From contig SCRK01000148.1 of NCBI GenBank assembly GCA_004298075.1, forward strand, positions 1 through 6,404: 6,404 bases of DNA. The letters are read 5' to 3'. This DNA is from a bacterium (lineage in GTDB: Bacteria; Omnitrophota; Gorgyraeia; Gygaellales; Profunditerraquicolaceae). This document shows positions 1-5,806 of the stretch, piece after piece; the first letter of the stretch is position 1, and each line of letters opens with the position of its first letter. Under the pieces are notes generated by a model, which worked only from the letters and a program-made list of their open reading frames with translations, ran no database searches and was not told the DNA's origin. The position numbers were made by a program, and so were the translations under genes.

Positions 1-243
1 CGTGTAGCCATAAGGCATAAGGATATCCACCCGCTCCTGCATCTCCTTGGCCGCCTTGTCCGTAAAGGTAAGCGCGAGGATCTCATCGGTCTTGGCCAGG
101 CCTTCATTGATCAGCCAGGCGATCCGCTGGGTGATCACCCGGGTCTTTCCCGTGCCTGCGCCGGCAATGATCAGCAGCGGCCCCTCTTTATGGGTAACCG
201 CCTGCACCTGCTCCTTATTCAATCCCTCTAAAACTTTATCCAT
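1..243 (-). CDS. UvrD/Rep-family ATP-dependent DNA helicase, N-terminal part (cut by window edge)
   Basis: This is the first 81 codons of a superfamily 1A DNA helicase; the rest lies beyond the left edge. Such enzymes use ATP to unwind DNA 3'-5' in repair and replication restart. Visible elements in order are a Q-motif region (LNKEQVQAVTH, residues 8-18), the Walker A loop AGAGTGKT (27-34), and motif Ia LTFTDKAAKEMQERV (58-72), followed by LMPYGY. TFTDKAA rather than the TFTNKAA I recall from PcrA/UvrD suggests a side branch of the family, so no gene symbol is given. The ATG at 243 is the only good start: an in-frame stop lies 15 nt further upstream (259-261), and the Q motif follows at the normal distance. 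No Shine-Dalgarno sequence is visible. The gene begins 8 nt after the stop of the small lysine-rich gene, so its translation is probably coupled to that gene. Confidence 0.93.
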   Translation of the reverse strand, partial: MDKVLEGLNKEQVQAVTHKEGPLLIIAGAGTGKTRVITQRIAWLINEGLAKTDEILALTFTDKAAKEMQERVDILMPYGYT

Positions 244-251
244 AATCGATC

Positions 252-401
252 TTATTGATTAGGCATTGTTTCCCCTGAAGCAGGGCTTTCTTGCAACTTA
301 GCCATCTTCTTATTCAGTTTGGCCAATCTTTTCTCCTCTTGCTTCTTCTTTCTCGCCTGTTCCTTGAGGTTCTTTTGAAACGAATAATTAACCATTGCCA
401 T
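252..401 (-). CDS. small lysine-rich hypothetical protein (49 aa) upstream of helicase
   Basis: This is a 49-residue reading frame starting MAMVNYSFQK and ending TMPNQ, with a TAA stop. The middle (about residues 10-36) is almost entirely Lys, Arg, Glu, Gln, Leu and Ala, and is likely a single charged helix or short coiled coil. There is no cysteine, membrane segment or signal peptide. Support for translation is strong: GAGGAGG at 410-416 lies 8 nt before the ATG, a promoter lies further upstream, and the stop is 8 nt from the helicase start. Short proteins beginning with an N-Y-S/A-F motif and then a Lys/Glu-rich helix seem familiar from other bacteria, but I cannot name a family and assign no function. 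A nucleic-acid or ribosome-associated role would be a guess from charge alone. A second ATG at residue 3 (395) is a possible alternative start. Confidence 0.8.
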   Translation of the reverse strand: MAMVNYSFQKNLKEQARKKKQEEKRLAKLNKKMAKLQESPASGETMPNQ

Positions 402-409
402 CACTTTAT

Positions 410-416
410 CCTCCTC
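410..416 (-). promoter_or_regulatory. strong Shine-Dalgarno sequence of the 49-aa gene
   Basis: GAGGAGG is a near-perfect match to the anti-SD and lies 8 nt before the ATG at 401. It is the main evidence that this very short frame is translated. It also favours the ATG at 401 over the GTG directly before it (404-402). Confidence 0.75.
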
Positions 417-466
417 TTTTCTTTAGTAACGGATCCTGCCTGCTCAAGCCGCTATAATCAACTATT

Positions 467-495
467 ATTCTATCTTGACAACGCCGGAATTTCAA
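467..495 (-). promoter_or_regulatory. leftward sigma70-type promoter for small gene and helicase
   Basis: On the minus strand, TTGAAA (495-490) and TAGAAT (472-467) are separated by 17 bp, which is optimal spacing with good matches to both consensus boxes. Transcription would start near 460, giving a leader of roughly 60 nt before the ATG at 401. It overlaps nearly all of the rightward promoter. Confidence 0.6.
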
Positions 496-502
496 GTATA
501 CT
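475..502 (+). promoter_or_regulatory. rightward sigma70-type promoter for rpmB
   Basis: A perfect TTGACA (475-480) and TATACT (497-502, five of six to consensus) are separated by 16 bp. Transcription would start near 509, about 40 nt before the rpmB ATG at 550. This fits a strong promoter for a ribosomal protein gene. Confidence 0.7.
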
Positions 503-549
503 TATGGAAATTAAGGATAGGTTAGGCGCTCATTAAAGGAGTTCTAAAA

Positions 550-801
550 ATGCTTAAAAAATGCGTTTTATGTAAAAAAGGCGAGCTTAAAGGAAAACAG
601 ATATCCAGAAAAGGCCAATATAAATCCAAGGGCGGCACCGGCTCGAAGATCGCCCGCTGGACAATGCGCAAATTCCTGCCGAATCTGCAAAAAATGCGCA
701 TCATGATAGACGGCCATCCGGAACAAGTCTACATCTGCGCCAAATGCATCAAAAAGGGTGATTTCAAGAAGGCCCCAAAAAGGGTCAAAAACCCTATTTA
801 A
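550..801 (+). CDS. rpmB: 50S ribosomal protein L28, zinc-ribbon (C+) form
   Basis: This is an 83-residue protein of the L28 family, a component of the large ribosomal subunit. The family pattern is visible as an N-terminal C-V-L-C, a basic glycine-rich middle (GTGSKIARWTMRKFLPNLQK, about 29-48) with the typical R-x-F-x-P-N-L-Q block, and a C-terminal V-Y-I-C-A-K-C. The cysteines C5, C8, C63 and C66 form two CxxC pairs, so this is the zinc-binding form; many bacterial L28 proteins have lost these residues. The ATG follows AAAGGAG (535-541) at 8 nt and sits about 40 nt behind a strong promoter. The gene stands alone on the plus strand. Its last 8 bp overlap the 3' end of recJ tail-to-tail, and its final codons contain a small hairpin. 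Confidence 0.95.
   Translation: MLKKCVLCKKGELKGKQISRKGQYKSKGGTGSKIARWTMRKFLPNLQKMRIMIDGHPEQVYICAKCIKKGDFKKAPKRVKNPI
777..795 (-). terminator. weak hairpin with T-run at the convergent rpmB/recJ ends
   Basis: AGGGT (781-785) and ACCCT (791-795) form a 5-bp stem with a 5-nt loop; A-T pairs beyond one mismatch could extend it by about 3 bp. Read leftward, the stem is followed by a short T-run (781-777) and then GGGG, so it may end recJ transcripts. Read rightward only ATTT follows before an A-run, so it would be a poor terminator for rpmB. It lies inside coding sequence of rpmB. Confidence 0.3.
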
Positions 802-2482
802 AAAATATATCCTTGGCCTCCAGGATCAGCGACTCATCATCCCTCCAGCTGTCAATCTTAGCCGTATAAACCAGGTCAAATGAATCTGCCTGCATCAGGC
901 TGTCCAGCAAACTGCTCATCCCGAAACCAATAACCTGGCAAGTTGTCAGGCCGTCGGTTACCCAGAATTTCAAGGTCTGGCGGCTTAAACTCTGCGCCTG
1001 TCCTTTTAGTTTGAGCGAACGCGTATAAAATAACGGCTCCGGACAGGCCATGCCAAATGGCTCTAAAGATTCCAGCTCCCTGACCATCTTCTCATTTAAT
1101 TCGGAAAGCGGAAGCTCCATATCAATATCCATGCTGGGGAGCAGATCTTCGATCTTCAGCCGGTCATGCGCCAGCTTATTAATGCTTTTTCTGAAATCGT
1201 CAATATTGTCTTTGGTGATCAACAACCCCGCCGCGTGGGCATGTCCGCCGAAGCTGTCCAGCAGCTCCTTGCAATCCACAAGCGCGTCAAATAAATGGAA
1301 ATTCTTGATCGAGCGCGCGGAACCCTTGCATAAATTATCATTTAAAGAAATGACTATTGCCGGACGGTAAAACCTGTCGGCAAGCTTTGAGGCAACGATC
1401 CCCAGCACACCCTGGTGCCAATCCTCCTTGGCGATCACGATCACCTTTTGTTCCTTAAAATTGATCTCCCGGTTGATGATCTCCTCCGCTTCCTCTAAGA
1501 TCTTGCTTTCTACCTTCTGGCGCTGGCGGTTAAACTGCTCAAGCTCTTTGGCAAAACCCTGGGCCTGCTCCATATTTTGGCTCATCAGCAGATTTAAAGA
1601 TGTCTCCGCGTTACTCATCCGTCCTGCGGCATTCAATCGCGGGGCAATAATAAAGCTTACGTAAGTGGAATTGAATTTCTTATTTTCGATCCCCGCGTTC
1701 TCGATCAAGGCGCGCAGGCCCGGCCTTTTGCTCTGGCCCATACGGGATAAACCCTCCCTGGCAATGATCCGGTTCTCCCCGCTCAAAGGAACGCTGTCGG
1801 CAATAGTGCCTAAAGTAACCAGGTCCAGGTCTTCGCTAAGCAGGGAATTGGTTATAGCCTGACAAAATTTATAAGCCACTCCCACCCCGGCCAAATCCCT
1901 GTAAGGATAACCGGAATGTTTAAGCTTAGGGTTTATCATGCTTGAAGCGGCGGGCAGATCCAGTCCCTGCGGCTCATGGTGGTCAGTAACAATTACATCT
2001 ATGCCTGCCTGCCTTAGCCCTTCTACCTCTTTATGGTTAGCTGTTCCGCAGTCAGCAGTAACCATAAGCTTTACCTTATTCTCCTTTGCAAAATTAATTA
2101 TTTCTTTATTCAAACCATAGCCTTCTTTGATCCGGTGCGGGATATGATGCAGGACATCCAAACCCAGTGAAACAAGCGTATTTTTGACTAAAACCGTGCT
2201 GGTTATACCGTCCACATCATAGTCGCCAAAAACCATTACCTTCTCTCTATTCTCCATCGCTTTCTTGACTAAACTTATCGCCTTAGGCATATCGGAAAAT
2301 AAATGCGGGCTGAATAGATCGCTTATGCCGCTTTTAAGGAATTTTTCCGCCTCGGCAGGAGAGCTTACTTTGCGGTTGACCAGGATCTGGGCAAGGACTT
2401 TGGATATGCCCAATTCTTTGGAGAGTTGATTTTGCAGGTGGATATGCGGGGCGGCTAATCTTAATATTTTATGGGTGGACAT
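794..2482 (-). CDS. recJ: single-stranded-DNA-specific exonuclease RecJ
   Basis: This is a 562-residue DHH-family nuclease, a full-length RecJ (relatives are about 560-580 aa). RecJ degrades single-stranded DNA 5' to 3' in recombinational and mismatch repair using metal ions. All family motifs are visible: GDYDVDG (86-92), TADCGT with D144, TDHHE with D167-H168-H169, the INPK...YPYRDLAGVGVAYK block (183-205), LGTIADSVPL with D229, RLNAAGR (282-288), and the DHHA1 signature GGHAHAAG (412-419). An OB-like C-terminal region follows. The ATG at 2482 shares one base with the argS stop (TAATG), and only a weak GGAAAA lies upstream, so translation is probably coupled to argS. The TAG stop lies 8 bp inside the convergent rpmB. 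It is the last gene of the zinc ribbon-rsfS-argS-recJ operon. Confidence 0.97.
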   Translation of the reverse strand: MSTHKILRLAAPHIHLQNQLSKELGISKVLAQILVNRKVSSPAEAEKFLKSGISDLFSPHLFSDMPKAISLVKKAMENREKVMVFGDYDVDGITSTVLVKNTLVSLGLDVLHHIPHRIKEGYGLNKEIINFAKENKVKLMVTADCGTANHKEVEGLRQAGIDVIVTDHHEPQGLDLPAASSMINPKLKHSGYPYRDLAGVGVAYKFCQAITNSLLSEDLDLVTLGTIADSVPLSGENRIIAREGLSRMGQSKRPGLRALIENAGIENKKFNSTYVSFIIAPRLNAAGRMSNAETSLNLLMSQNMEQAQGFAKELEQFNRQRQKVESKILEEAEEIINREINFKEQKVIVIAKEDWHQGVLGIVASKLADRFYRPAIVISLNDNLCKGSARSIKNFHLFDALVDCKELLDSFGGHAHAAGLLITKDNIDDFRKSINKLAHDRLKIEDLLPSMDIDMELPLSELNEKMVRELESLEPFGMACPEPLFYTRSLKLKGQAQSLSRQTLKFWVTDGLTTCQVIGFGMSSLLDSLMQADSFDLVYTAKIDSWRDDESLILEAKDIFFK

Positions 2483-4116
2483 TACATTTTTTCCGGGCGA
2501 GCTACGCCTAACAACTCTAACCCGCAGGATAAAACGATCTTTACCCCCTTGATCAGTTCAAGCCTGGCACAGGTGAGCGCGGCCCCCTGGCCTAAGACCC
2601 GGTGCAGGTCATAAAACTTATGGAAACTTTCGGAAAGCTCCTGGAGATAAACAGTAAGCGGATAAGGATCCCGGTTGATCAGGCATACATTGAGGACCGC
2701 CTCAAGCTCAAGCATCTTCTTGATAAGATCCAGCTCCTCTTTCTCCGCCAGCACGGAAAGATCCAGATCCTCTTTAAGCCGGATATCCGCGCTGCGCAAT
2801 ATGCTGCAAATGCGCGCGTGGGCGTACTGCACGTAATATACCGGGTTTTCGGCGCTTTGCTTCTTGGCCACCTCAAGGTCAAAATCCAGGTGGCTGGATG
2901 TGCGGCGCATTAGAAAGAAGAACCTGGAGGCATCCGCGCCCACTTCATCCAATATCTCGCGCAAGGTTATATACTGGCCGCGCCGGGTAGACATCTGGAT
3001 CGGAGTCCCGTTACGGAAAATAGTTGCCAGCTGCACGATAATTACCGACAGGCTCTCCGGAGAATGCCCGAATGCCTCAATGGAGGCCTTGATCCGGTTA
3101 ATGTATCCATGATGATCCGGGCCCCAAAGGTTGATCAGCCAGCTAAACCCGCGCTTATATTTATCCTGATGATAAGCGATATCCGGGGCTAGATAAGTTT
3201 GGGAGCCATCGCTTTTAATTACCACCCTGTCCTTATCATCCCCAAAAGCGGTTGACTTAAACCAGGTAGCCCCATCCTGTTCATACAAAAATCCTTTTTC
3301 CTTTAATTGGCTGAAGGATTCCTCAATTTTGCCGCTTTTAGCCAGTCCCTTTTGCGAATACCAGCAATCAAAATCAACCCCGAAATCCGATAATTCCTGC
3401 TTGATGATCTTTAAGATATGATCGGCGGCAAAATCACCAAGCTCGGCATCTTTGATCTTCTGCTTATCCGCTTCTTTGGCAATATCATATATGTAATCAC
3501 CCTGGTAATAATTTTCAGGGAACTCTATTCTTTCACCGGCCAACTCCCTGCGGCGCAGCTCCACGGACCTGCCGAGAATATTTATCTGGTTACCCTCATC
3601 ATTAAGGTAATACTCCCGCTGCACGTTAAAACCCAGAAAGCTTAAAATATTTGCCAGGCAATCCCCTACCGCTGCCTGACGGGCATGGGCAACCGATAAT
3701 GAACCGGTGGGATTAGCGCTGACAAATTCGATCAGGACTTTTTTCCCTTTACCCGTATCCAGCCTTAAGGCCTCTTTACCTTCGGTGATTATTTTGCCCA
3801 GCTGGTCGTAGAAATAACCCGGAGCAAGATAAAAGTTTATAAAACCTGACCCCTCAACCTTTACCAGGCTAACCGAATCTTTTAATTCGGATTCGGCGAT
3901 CTCCCGCTGGATTATTTCAACCAACTCCGCGGCGACATCACGGGGAGGCCTCCTGATCAGTTTGCCTAATTTTAAGGCGATATTCGTGGTAAAGTCGCCG
4001 AAGCGGTTATCGGTAGGAAAATCAATGATTATCTCCTCCGGCGCCAATCTTAGCTTGGCTTTTGCCAATGCCGCGGTGACCAGGGCTGTAATATCTTCTT
4101 GAATGTTCTTATGCAT
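2482..4116 (-). CDS. argS: arginyl-tRNA synthetase
   Basis: This 544-residue class I aminoacyl-tRNA synthetase charges tRNA-Arg in the cytoplasm. In order: the ArgRS-specific N-terminal domain (about 1-95, with NRFGDFTTNIALKLGK), the catalytic core opening with SANPTGSLSVAHARQAA (133-149), SDGSQTYLAPDIAYH (302-316), WGPDHHGYI (331-339), MSTRRGQYITLREILDEVGA (375-394) in place of a KMSKS loop, and the DALR anticodon-binding domain from about 430 to the end (VARPEKM). The usual H-x-G-H signature reads S-V-A-H here (141-144), so the first His and the Gly are replaced. All other core blocks are normal, so I infer an active enzyme of a variant subgroup. The ATG at 4116 is preceded by a T-run (4125-4119) and no Shine-Dalgarno sequence; an in-frame TAG at 4134-4132 leaves no longer ATG start. 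Confidence 0.96.
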   Translation of the reverse strand: MHKNIQEDITALVTAALAKAKLRLAPEEIIIDFPTDNRFGDFTTNIALKLGKLIRRPPRDVAAELVEIIQREIAESELKDSVSLVKVEGSGFINFYLAPGYFYDQLGKIITEGKEALRLDTGKGKKVLIEFVSANPTGSLSVAHARQAAVGDCLANILSFLGFNVQREYYLNDEGNQINILGRSVELRRRELAGERIEFPENYYQGDYIYDIAKEADKQKIKDAELGDFAADHILKIIKQELSDFGVDFDCWYSQKGLAKSGKIEESFSQLKEKGFLYEQDGATWFKSTAFGDDKDRVVIKSDGSQTYLAPDIAYHQDKYKRGFSWLINLWGPDHHGYINRIKASIEAFGHSPESLSVIIVQLATIFRNGTPIQMSTRRGQYITLREILDEVGADASRFFFLMRRTSSHLDFDLEVAKKQSAENPVYYVQYAHARICSILRSADIRLKEDLDLSVLAEKEELDLIKKMLELEAVLNVCLINRDPYPLTVYLQELSESFHKFYDLHRVLGQGAALTCARLELIKGVKIVLSCGLELLGVARPEKM

Positions 4117-4147
4117 TGAAAAAAAGGCAAGCTATGCTTCTCTAAAA

Positions 4148-4516
4148 CTACGGCTTTGTCGGCGGCTTTGCGGCGCTGACCCTGACTTTCTTGGCGTCGG
4201 ACCAAAGCCTCTCTAAAGAATAAAACTCCCTCACGGGCTTATAAAAAGCGTGGGCGATCACTGAAACGTAATCCAAAGCAATCCAGCCGGATTCGTCGCC
4301 CGGAGAGACCCTTGAGAGAGATTTTATTCCTTTATTCTCCAAATCTTCCTGGATACCCCTGGCGATGGCGCCGGCCTGCCTCAAAGAGTTGCCGCTGGCG
4401 ATGACAAAATAATCGCAGAAACCGGCTACCTTTGAGACATCAAGAATAACGACCTTCTCGGCTTTTTTTGCTTTCGCAGCCAGGGCAATGGCTTGAGCTA
4501 ACTGTTTTGATTCTAT
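4148..4516 (-). CDS. rsfS: ribosome silencing factor RsfS (Iojap/DUF143 family), probable AUA start
   Basis: RsfS binds L14 on the 50S subunit and blocks joining to 30S in poor nutrient conditions. The family core is intact: KAEKVVILDVSKVAGFCDYF (about 18-37), VIASGNSLRQ (38-47), then GWIALDYVSVIAHAF (77-91) and REFYSLERLWSDA (96-108). The length of about 122 aa is normal, with a short Lys/Pro-rich tail. The start is odd. No in-frame ATG, GTG or TTG lies between the upstream gene's stop (4548) and the conserved region. The first in-frame TTG, at 4384, falls inside the conserved GNSLRQ motif and would delete a third of the domain. Homologous alignment and an AGGAG at 4526-4530 both point to AUA at 4516-4514, giving (M)ESKQLAQAIA. 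Either this is a rare AUA initiator or an ATG miscalled as ATA. The gene sits between the zinc-ribbon gene and argS. Confidence 0.88.
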   Translation of the reverse strand: MESKQLAQAIALAAKAKKAEKVVILDVSKVAGFCDYFVIASGNSLRQAGAIARGIQEDLENKGIKSLSRVSPGDESGWIALDYVSVIAHAFYKPVREFYSLERLWSDAKKVRVSAAKPPTKP

Positions 4517-4525
4517 TTTTAAGTA

Positions 4526-4530
4526 CTCCT
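4526..4530 (-). promoter_or_regulatory. Shine-Dalgarno sequence that places the rsfS start
   Basis: AGGAG is followed by 9 nt (TACTTAAAA) and then the ATA codon at 4516-4514. No standard start codon lies at the right distance in the rsfS frame. This site therefore marks the ATA as the likely initiator. Confidence 0.55.
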
Positions 4531-4547
4531 GTTCAAAAAAGCTAAAC

Positions 4548-4700
4548 TTACTTTGCTTTTCCCAAGATCTTATACATACCGGTGCCGCAGGAAGGGCATT
4601 TGCCTCTTACAGCAGCGCGGCCGTTCTTCATGGTGACCTTCTGCTCGTCTTTCATGTCTTTCTTGCCTTTGCATTTCACGCAATATCCTGTTTCTGCCAT
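4548..4700 (-). CDS. small zinc-ribbon protein, DUF5679-like (50 aa)
   Basis: This 50-residue protein begins MAETGYCVKC and ends KILGKAK. Two CxxC pairs, C7/C10 and C35/C38, enclose a basic segment with the pattern KDEQKVTMKNGRAAVRGKCP (18-36) and would form one zinc ribbon. The pattern Y-C-V-K-C, K-x-x-x-x-x-KNGR, then G-x-C-P-x-CG matches what I know as DUF5679, a family with no assigned function; a nucleic-acid-binding role is plausible only by analogy to other basic ribbons. Translation is well supported by GGAGG followed by AAACAA and the ATG at 4700, about 40 nt behind a near-consensus promoter. It is the first gene of the operon with rsfS, argS and recJ, and its TAA lies 31 nt before the probable rsfS start. 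Confidence 0.88.
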   Translation of the reverse strand: MAETGYCVKCKGKKDMKDEQKVTMKNGRAAVRGKCPSCGTGMYKILGKAK

Positions 4701-4746
4701 TTGTTTCCTCCTTTTTATGCAAGACGGTTAATCCAACTGTTGAATA

Positions 4747-4775
4747 ATACTATCACAGCTTAAATTTCATGTCAA
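4747..4775 (-). promoter_or_regulatory. strong extended -10 promoter of the zinc ribbon-rsfS-argS-recJ operon
   Basis: On the minus strand a perfect TTGACA (4775-4770) is followed after 17 bp by TAGTAT (4752-4747), preceded by TG-A, giving an extended -10 element. Transcription should start near 4740, about 40 nt before the ATG at 4700. It begins only 8 nt after the stop of the upstream CNNM gene, and no terminator is visible between them. Read-through from the upstream genes is therefore likely too. Confidence 0.75.
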
Positions 4776-4783
4776 ACAATTCT

Positions 4784-5806
4784 TCAGTGCTTCCTCCTGC
4801 CGTGGGAATGTTTTTCTTCTATCTCCCCGACGATCTGCTCCAACAGGTCCTCCAAAGTGACCAGGCCCAGGGTTTTATGTTCCTTATCCGTGATAATGGC
4901 GATCTGGATCTTCTCCTCCTGGAATTTCTTTAGAAGGTCATTGACGCACATCCCCGGCTGCACATAATATGGCGGATGGACCAGGTCCTGCAGAAGAAAT
5001 AACCCTTTTTCCCTTAATATATAAAGCAGGTCCTTGGCATAAACTATGCCGACAATGTTATCCAGCGAATCTTTATATACAGGAAGCCGGGCATACCCCT
5101 CTTCCACGAATGTATTAAGCAGGCCTTCGGAGCTGGTGTTAATGCTGACGCCGACAACCTTATCCCTGGTAACCATGACATCGCTCAAGCGGGTATCCCC
5201 GAATTCAAAGATGCGGTGGAGCATCTTGCGCTCATCTTCGCTCAAGACCCCTTCCTCCTTGCCCAGTTCGATCATGGTCTTCAATTCCTCTTCGGTAACC
5301 AGGGGCATCCTTTTGGCCGGGCCTACGCCGAAGAGCTTCAGGATAAAATTACTGATTCCGATAAAAAGTATGATCAGGGGCTTTAAAATCACAAGCAACA
5401 GCTCCATCAGCGGAGCCACGAACAGGGCTACCCTTTCCGTACGTTTTGACGCAAGGATCTTCGGGGTTACCTCGCAGAAAATAAGCAATACCATTGTAGT
5501 GATAAAGGTAGATGCAAGTATCCCCCAACGGTACCCGTAAATCTGCACGAATATACCGGTGACGATCGAAGAAATTGCGATATTAACGATATTATTGCCG
5601 ATAAGGATGGCGGCGATCAGCTTGTCCAGTTTAGCTACCAGGCGCTGGATGCTCTGGGCGCGCTTGATCCCCTTCTGCAGCATGTGGCGCAGCCGGATCT
5701 TGCTTAAACCGATGATGGAGGTTTCGGAGGCGGAAAAGAAAAAAGAAAGCACCAGGAGAATGAACAGCACTAATAATGCCCCCGGAAAAATAGTTAAATG
5801 CGCCAT
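4784..5806 (-). CDS. CNNM/DUF21 membrane protein with CBS pair, no CorC_HlyC domain
   Basis: This is a 340-residue inner-membrane protein of the hemolysin-C/CorB/CNNM group, linked to magnesium or other divalent cation efflux. The DUF21 transmembrane domain spans about 1-165: a first helix with SASETS (25-30), GNNIVNIAIS (70-79), a further helix ending in CEVTPKILASKRTER (111-125), and a hydrophobic stretch at 128-160. The linker TEEELKTMIELGKEEGVLSE (171-190) is highly typical. Two CBS modules follow at about 206-265 (MVTRDKVVGV, YARLPVYK) and 272-330 (IAIITDKEHKTLGLVTLEDL). The protein stops just after the second CBS with a basic His/Arg tail, where many relatives continue into a CorC_HlyC domain (total about 410-440 aa). 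The start shares one base with the upstream peptidase stop (TAATG) and has no Shine-Dalgarno sequence. Substrate cannot be told from sequence alone. Confidence 0.92.
   Translation of the reverse strand: MAHLTIFPGALLVLFILLVLSFFFSASETSIIGLSKIRLRHMLQKGIKRAQSIQRLVAKLDKLIAAILIGNNIVNIAISSIVTGIFVQIYGYRWGILASTFITTMVLLIFCEVTPKILASKRTERVALFVAPLMELLLVILKPLIILFIGISNFILKLFGVGPAKRMPLVTEEELKTMIELGKEEGVLSEDERKMLHRIFEFGDTRLSDVMVTRDKVVGVSINTSSEGLLNTFVEEGYARLPVYKDSLDNIVGIVYAKDLLYILREKGLFLLQDLVHPPYYVQPGMCVNDLLKKFQEEKIQIAIITDKEHKTLGLVTLEDLLEQIVGEIEEKHSHGRRKH

Noticed and set aside
455..480. Alternative leftward promoter, TTGTCA near 481-476 with TTATAG 18 bp further on
   Set aside because: The boxes and spacing are poorer than TTGAAA-17-TAGAAT just upstream; it could be a secondary start but cannot be separated by sequence.
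291..536. 81-codon plus-strand open frame across the left intergenic region
   Set aside because: It is antisense to the 49-aa gene, is leucine-rich only because that gene is lysine/glutamate-rich, and runs through both promoters without a ribosome binding site.
1050..1370. 106-codon plus-strand open frame inside recJ, and a similar one at 2602-2913 inside argS
   Set aside because: Both are antisense to strongly conserved enzymes and show no family motif or start signals.
4148..4384. rsfS starting at the TTG at 4384
   Set aside because: It begins inside the conserved GNSLRQ motif and would remove the first third of the domain, although the same frame continues upstream with clear RsfS sequence.
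5046..5540. 164-codon plus-strand open frame
   Set aside because: It lies wholly antisense to the CNNM gene, has a serine/threonine/isoleucine-rich composition typical of reverse-frame shadows, and has no ribosome binding site or recognisable domain.
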